From UBA1367 sp040268355 (lineage in GTDB: Bacteria > Actinomycetota > Coriobacteriia > Coriobacteriales > Atopobiaceae), in the NCBI GenBank assembly GCA_040268355.1, contig JAWRIT010000061.1:1-17665 (forward strand): a stretch of DNA of 17,665 nt, in the 5' to 3' direction. Under the pieces are notes generated by a model, which did not search any database, had not been told where the DNA came from, and worked only from the letters and a program-made list of their open reading frames with translations. Made by a program: the position numbers and the translations under genes. This document shows positions 13,132-17,665 of the stretch, piece by piece; position 1 is the first letter of the stretch, and each line of letters starts with the position of its first letter.

Positions 13132-13890
13132 ATGAAACTCCCTAAAGACAAGCAGGTCATCGTCGAGCGTCACAACAAGATCGTCTACGACTGCGGCGAC
13201 ACTGTGGTGAAGGTCTTCAACCGCACCAAGCCCGCGGCTGACATCCTGAATGAGGCGCTGAACCTGGCCCGTGCCGACCAGGCGGGCATCGACGTTCCGG
13301 AGTTGATCGAGATAGGAAGGGTCGGCGTCAACTGGGCCATCTCGACCAAGAAGGTCGAGGGCAAGACCATGCGCCAGCTGATCACCGAGGACCCCGACGT
13401 CGACCGCATGGAGCAGTTCGTCGAGCTCGAGCTGGCCATCCATGCGCACACCAACCCGCTCATGAACCGCCAGAAGGACAAGTACGCCCGCATGATCAAC
13501 AGCCTGGGCGACCTCATCAACGAGGCGACGCGCTACGAGCTGCTCATGCGCCTGGACGGCATGCCCAACCATAACAAGGTGTGCCACGGCGACTTCGTGC
13601 CCTCCAACATCATCATGCGCGAGGACGGCACGATGTGCGTCTGCGACTGGGCGCATGCCACGCAAGGCAACGGCGGCGCGGACTGCGCGACCACCTACCT
13701 GCACCTCAAGCTCAACGGCGAGGAGGAGCTCGCCGAGCGCTACCTCCAGGCCTATGTCGAGCGCCAGGGCTGCACCGTGGCCTACGTGCAGGGCTGGATG
13801 TCCATCGTGGCCGCCGCCGAACTCGCGCGCGGTCGCGTGACCGAGCGGGACTTCCTGCTCTCCATGATCGACGTGGTGGACTACTACTAG
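13132..13890 (+). CDS. Small phosphotransferase-family kinase (APH/choline kinase fold), substrate unknown
   Basis: This 252-aa protein has the aminoglycoside phosphotransferase/choline kinase fold. The catalytic loop is CHGDFVPSNII (His152, Asp154, Asn159), and the metal-binding Asp172 lies in CVCDWAHA. A likely ATP lysine is Lys27 in VVKVFN, followed by the EAL segment (NEALNLARADQAGIDVPELIEIG). The whole fold fits in the length, so it is complete. It resembles the short TIGR02172-like paralogues common in anaerobes. It is probably not a resistance enzyme, because nothing nearby suggests that. The ATG has AGAGGAG upstream. It follows adhE by 123 bases containing two strong hairpins and is closed by a terminator, so it may be its own unit. 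Substrate and pathway are unknown; a sugar, amino alcohol or small metabolite is possible. Confidence 0.8.
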   Translation: MKLPKDKQVIVERHNKIVYDCGDTVVKVFNRTKPAADILNEALNLARADQAGIDVPELIEIGRVGVNWAISTKKVEGKTMRQLITEDPDVDRMEQFVELELAIHAHTNPLMNRQKDKYARMINSLGDLINEATRYELLMRLDGMPNHNKVCHGDFVPSNIIMREDGTMCVCDWAHATQGNGGADCATTYLHLKLNGEEELAERYLQAYVERQGCTVAYVQGWMSIVAAAELARGRVTERDFLLSMIDVVDYY

Positions 13891-13896
13891 GCGATC

Positions 13897-13916
13897 GTCA
13901 CACGGGCTCGTGTGAC
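13897..13916 (+). terminator. Perfect 8-bp hairpin after the kinase gene
   Basis: GTCACACG-GGCT-CGTGTGAC is a perfect 8-bp stem with a 4-base loop, six bases after the stop codon. No T-run follows. A full terminator lies only eight bases downstream, so the pair forms a tandem block. Alternatively this is a protein-binding palindrome. Confidence 0.5.
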
Positions 13917-13923
13917 TGCGAGC

Positions 13924-13963
13924 AAGCGGCCCTGCTGCCAGCGTGGCGGCAGGGCCGCTTTGT
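13924..13963 (+). terminator. Rho-independent terminator after the kinase gene
   Basis: A 16-bp stem runs from 13924-13939 to 13945-13960, with one T-G pair. It has an AAGCGGCCC side and a GGGCCGCTT side, and the loop is AGCGT. It finishes in TTTG, a short U-tract. This is the only hairpin in the window with even a partial T-run. It insulates glmS from upstream transcription. Confidence 0.8.
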
Positions 13964-14194
13964 GCAAGGAGCTGCGGTCTCAGGCCTGGCGGGGCACGGC
14001 GCCCTGTGCGGCCTTTCGGGGGCGAGCCGCCTGCCACCGGAGGGCGACGCGTAGGGCACGAGTCGACATTCTGCTGCCGGTGGCGATTGTGCGGCATGTG
14101 GCGGTGGACGGCCGGGAGTCTCTGGCCTCGCCTCTTACTGGTAGACTTTGGCTCAACGGTACCGTGAATCGTGACCAAACCCAAGGAGGACTCC
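13964..14194 (+). promoter_or_regulatory. glmS upstream region
   Basis: About 230 bases without a gene. The reading frames that cross it have no ribosome site. A possible -10 TAGACT lies at 14142-14147, with no recognisable -35. A short GCGGC/GCCGC dyad lies at 14008-14030. I looked for the glmS ribozyme core and did not recognise it. A strong AAGGAGG (14183-14189), five bases before the ATG, fixes the glmS start. Confidence 0.45.
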
Positions 14195-16045
<1,851 letters not shown>

Positions 16046-16048
16046 CCT

Positions 16049-16555
16049 GTGGCCGCCGCCGACGTTGGCATAGACATCCTGGAGATCGCACGCATGGAAC
16101 GGACGCTCGCGCGGCGTCCGTCCTTTGCGCGGCGCGTGTTTACCGACGAGGAGTGCCGGACCTGTGAGGGCACCGCTCGTCCTGCCGAGCACTACGCGGT
16201 GCGTTTTGCGGCGCGGCGGGCCGTGCTCAAGGCACTGGGCTGCGAAGGCGGCCAGGGCGTGGGCCTGCACGACGTCTCGGTGACGGTCGATGACAAGGGG
16301 CGTCCGAGGGCGGTGCTGTCAGGGCGGGTGCAAAAGGCGGCCGAGCGGCAGGAGGTGGTCGAGGTGGCGCTGTCGCTCTCCATCACCCACGAGGTCGCGA
16401 CCGCCATGGCGCTGCTCGTCACCGACGAGGTGCGCCCCAGGCCCAAGGAGGAGCGCGACCCCGAGCGGGAGTTCATGAGCTCGTTCCGGGAGGCGCGCAC
16501 GGTCATCGACGAGCTGGAGCGCCTGCAGGGGGATCTGTCGGCAACAATGGAGTGA
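16049..16555 (+). CDS. acpS: Holo-[acyl-carrier-protein] synthase, atypical active site
   Basis: AcpS moves 4'-phosphopantetheine from CoA to acyl carrier protein. The 168-aa product shows the AcpS N-terminus VGIDILEIARMER (metal-binding Asp9), the segment FTDEE, and SLSITHEVATAMALL near 108-123. The defining FAAKEAxxKALG segment, however, reads FAARRAVLKALG (53-64). Lys-Glu is Arg56-Arg57, so the glutamate that normally binds magnesium is missing, while Lys61 is kept. The protein also carries about 45 extra residues at the C-terminus (rich in Arg/Glu, then a short helix-like segment), beyond the usual ~120. The start is GTG, three bases after the glmS stop, with GGAG inside the glmS end. The flanking frame is continuous, so a frameshift is unlikely. 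It is probably still an AcpS, but activity is uncertain. Confidence 0.85.
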   Translation: MAAADVGIDILEIARMERTLARRPSFARRVFTDEECRTCEGTARPAEHYAVRFAARRAVLKALGCEGGQGVGLHDVSVTVDDKGRPRAVLSGRVQKAAERQEVVEVALSLSITHEVATAMALLVTDEVRPRPKEERDPEREFMSSFREARTVIDELERLQGDLSATME

Positions 16556-16575
16556 GAGCGGTGCGGACCCTCTCA

Positions 16576-16590
16576 CCTGCGCATCGCAGG
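16576..16590 (+). other. Small hairpin in the acpS-nnr gap
   Basis: CCTGCG-CAT-CGCAGG is a perfect 6-bp stem with a 3-base loop. The preceding CTCTCAC (16570-16576, sharing one base with the stem) is complementary to GTGAGAG (16627-16633), which overlaps the ribosome site of the next gene. The 80-base leader could therefore fold over the start region. Suggestive only. Confidence 0.3.
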
Positions 16591-16636
16591 CAAGGGGGGG
16601 TCTCGCGCCCACACGTTTCGCAAGGAGTGAGAGCAC

Positions 16637-17665
16637 ATGCAACCAGTCTTGAACGTCGAGGACGTCCGCTCGGTGGAAGACCGGCTCACCAAGCTGGGCG
16701 TGAGCATATCCGAGCTCATGCACCGCGCCGGACTGGCTGCGGCGAGCGAGGTGCTCGGCATGGACGGGCTCGAGTCCGTCGTGGTGTTCTGCGGGTTTGG
16801 CAACAACGGCGGAGACGGATGGGTCTGCGCGGAGGAGCTGCTGCGTCGGGGCATCCACGTGACGGTGATCACTCCGCTCGCCATCGAGGACATCAAGGGG
16901 GACCTCGCGCGTGTCGTGGCGCAGAGCGCGCAGTCCACCGGCGTCGAGGTGCTGGTCGCCCCGCCCCGCATGGAGATCGAGCAGCTGCTCGAGGGAGCCG
17001 ACGTCATCGTTGACTGCATGCTCGGCACGGGCTTCCATGGCGTCCCGCGCACGCCCTTCGACATCTGGATCGATTGCATCAACGCCTCGGGGGCACGGGT
17101 GCTGGCAGTCGACGTTCCGAGTGGCCTTTCGGCGCAGACGGGGCACGCGGCCGGGCCGGTGGTGGTGGCCGACGAGACGATCACGATGCTCACGCTCAAG
17201 CCGGGACTGCTCTCGGACCAGGGCCGTGACGTGTGCGGCGCCATTGTGGTGGCACCGCTCGCCGAGCAGACCGAGCAGGTCGCGATCGACGCCGATCCGG
17301 TGGCCTGGCGCTGCGATCTCGAGGACTACCAGCCGCTCATCACGCCGCCGACGACGGCGGTGGACAAGTTCAGCCGCGGCTCGGTGCTGGTGGTGGGCGG
17401 CTCGACGCGCTTCGTCGGGGCACCCATGATGACCGCGCTCGCCGCCGCTCGGGCCGGTGCCGGCTACGTGACGCTCGCCGTGCCCGAAAGTATCGCGCCG
17501 ATGGTGCAGGCGCGCATGATGGAGATCCCCGTCATCGCCCTGCCGGCGGAGGCGGACGGCTCCTTCTCGTCGCGTGCGGCGGAGCAGGTCGTCAAGCTGG
17601 CGGAGCGACGCACGGCAACGGTGGTCGGTCCGGGCATGCGCGTCTCGTCGGGCACGGTGGCCGTC
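16637..17665 (+). CDS. nnr: Bifunctional NAD(P)H-hydrate epimerase / ADP-dependent (S)-NAD(P)H-hydrate dehydratase (partial, 3' end off window)
   Basis: The open frame runs 343 codons to the window edge without a stop. It repairs hydrated NAD(P)H: the N-terminal YjeF/NnrE domain (about 1-215) epimerises R- to S-NAD(P)HX, and the C-terminal NnrD domain dehydrates it. The epimerase shows the GNNGGDG-type loop as FGNNGGDGW (54-62), VDCMLGTGFHG and VDVPSGLSAQTG. The NnrD part begins near 235, with FSRGSVLVVGGSTRFVGAP and AAARAGAGYVTLAVP; the end of the visible frame, VVGPGM, leads into its active region. The ATG follows AAGGAG at proper distance. An acpS-nnr order next to glmS is common in high-GC Gram-positives, usually leading on to alr and tsaE, which may lie beyond the edge. 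Confidence 0.95.
   Translation, partial: MQPVLNVEDVRSVEDRLTKLGVSISELMHRAGLAAASEVLGMDGLESVVVFCGFGNNGGDGWVCAEELLRRGIHVTVITPLAIEDIKGDLARVVAQSAQSTGVEVLVAPPRMEIEQLLEGADVIVDCMLGTGFHGVPRTPFDIWIDCINASGARVLAVDVPSGLSAQTGHAAGPVVVADETITMLTLKPGLLSDQGRDVCGAIVVAPLAEQTEQVAIDADPVAWRCDLEDYQPLITPPTTAVDKFSRGSVLVVGGSTRFVGAPMMTALAAARAGAGYVTLAVPESIAPMVQARMMEIPVIALPAEADGSFSSRAAEQVVKLAERRTATVVGPGMRVSSGTVAV

Noticed and set aside
13132..13890. Aminoglycoside resistance gene
   Set aside because: Only the general kinase fold and loop are shared. Length, context and lack of mobile elements point to a metabolic kinase of unknown substrate.
13964..14194. glmS ribozyme/riboswitch
   Set aside because: I could not recognise the conserved core in this leader. 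It is GC-rich with only short dyads.

Overview
The window is GC-rich, tightly packed bacterial DNA. It looks like a fermentative, high-GC Gram-positive host, and I would guess the class Coriobacteriia (Olsenella/Atopobium relatives). The guess rests on base composition, PTS-based polyol uptake, AdhE fermentation and a glmS-acpS-nnr housekeeping block. No marker gene proves it. The window opens with a 23-base C run that looks like a contig end rather than biology. The last gene runs off the right edge.

The left part (about 70-10230) is a hexitol/ketohexose uptake and catabolism locus. A mannitol-type PTS permease with fused C-B-A domains (mtlA) lies on the minus strand. It diverges from a zinc-type dehydrogenase resembling L-sorbose-1-phosphate reductase (sorE), and a DeoR-family repressor follows sorE. 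Next comes a plus-strand operon: sorD (sorbitol-6-phosphate 2-dehydrogenase), a PRD/EIIB/EIIA regulator (gutR-like), gutM, srlA (EIIC), srlE (EIIBC) and srlB (EIIA). As I recall it, this is the gene order of the Lactobacillus casei gutFRMCBA operon. The 341-base divergent region between mtlA and sorE holds two sigma-A-like promoters. Three TTG-N6-CAA elements sit on those promoters, and one perfect 20-bp palindrome sits in an activator-like position.

The middle part (10360-13890) holds adhE (bifunctional acetaldehyde/alcohol dehydrogenase) and a small aminoglycoside-phosphotransferase-fold kinase of unknown substrate. Hexitols are more reduced than hexoses, so their oxidation yields extra NADH. 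AdhE beside the hexitol genes is a sensible way to reoxidise it to ethanol. Strong GC hairpins separate adhE from the kinase, and a tandem hairpin/terminator block closes the kinase gene.

The right part (14195-17665) is a housekeeping cluster: glmS (fructose-6-phosphate to glucosamine-6-phosphate), acpS (holo-ACP synthase, with an unusual active-site substitution) and the start of a bifunctional NAD(P)HX epimerase/dehydratase gene. Fructose-6-phosphate, the product of the hexitol pathway, is also the substrate of GlmS. That link is metabolic, and nothing shows co-regulation.

I see no phage, IS element, CRISPR array, tRNA or rRNA. The best candidates for something new are the shared mtlA/sorE control region, the acpS active-site change, and the series of strong intergenic hairpins, one of them switch-like.
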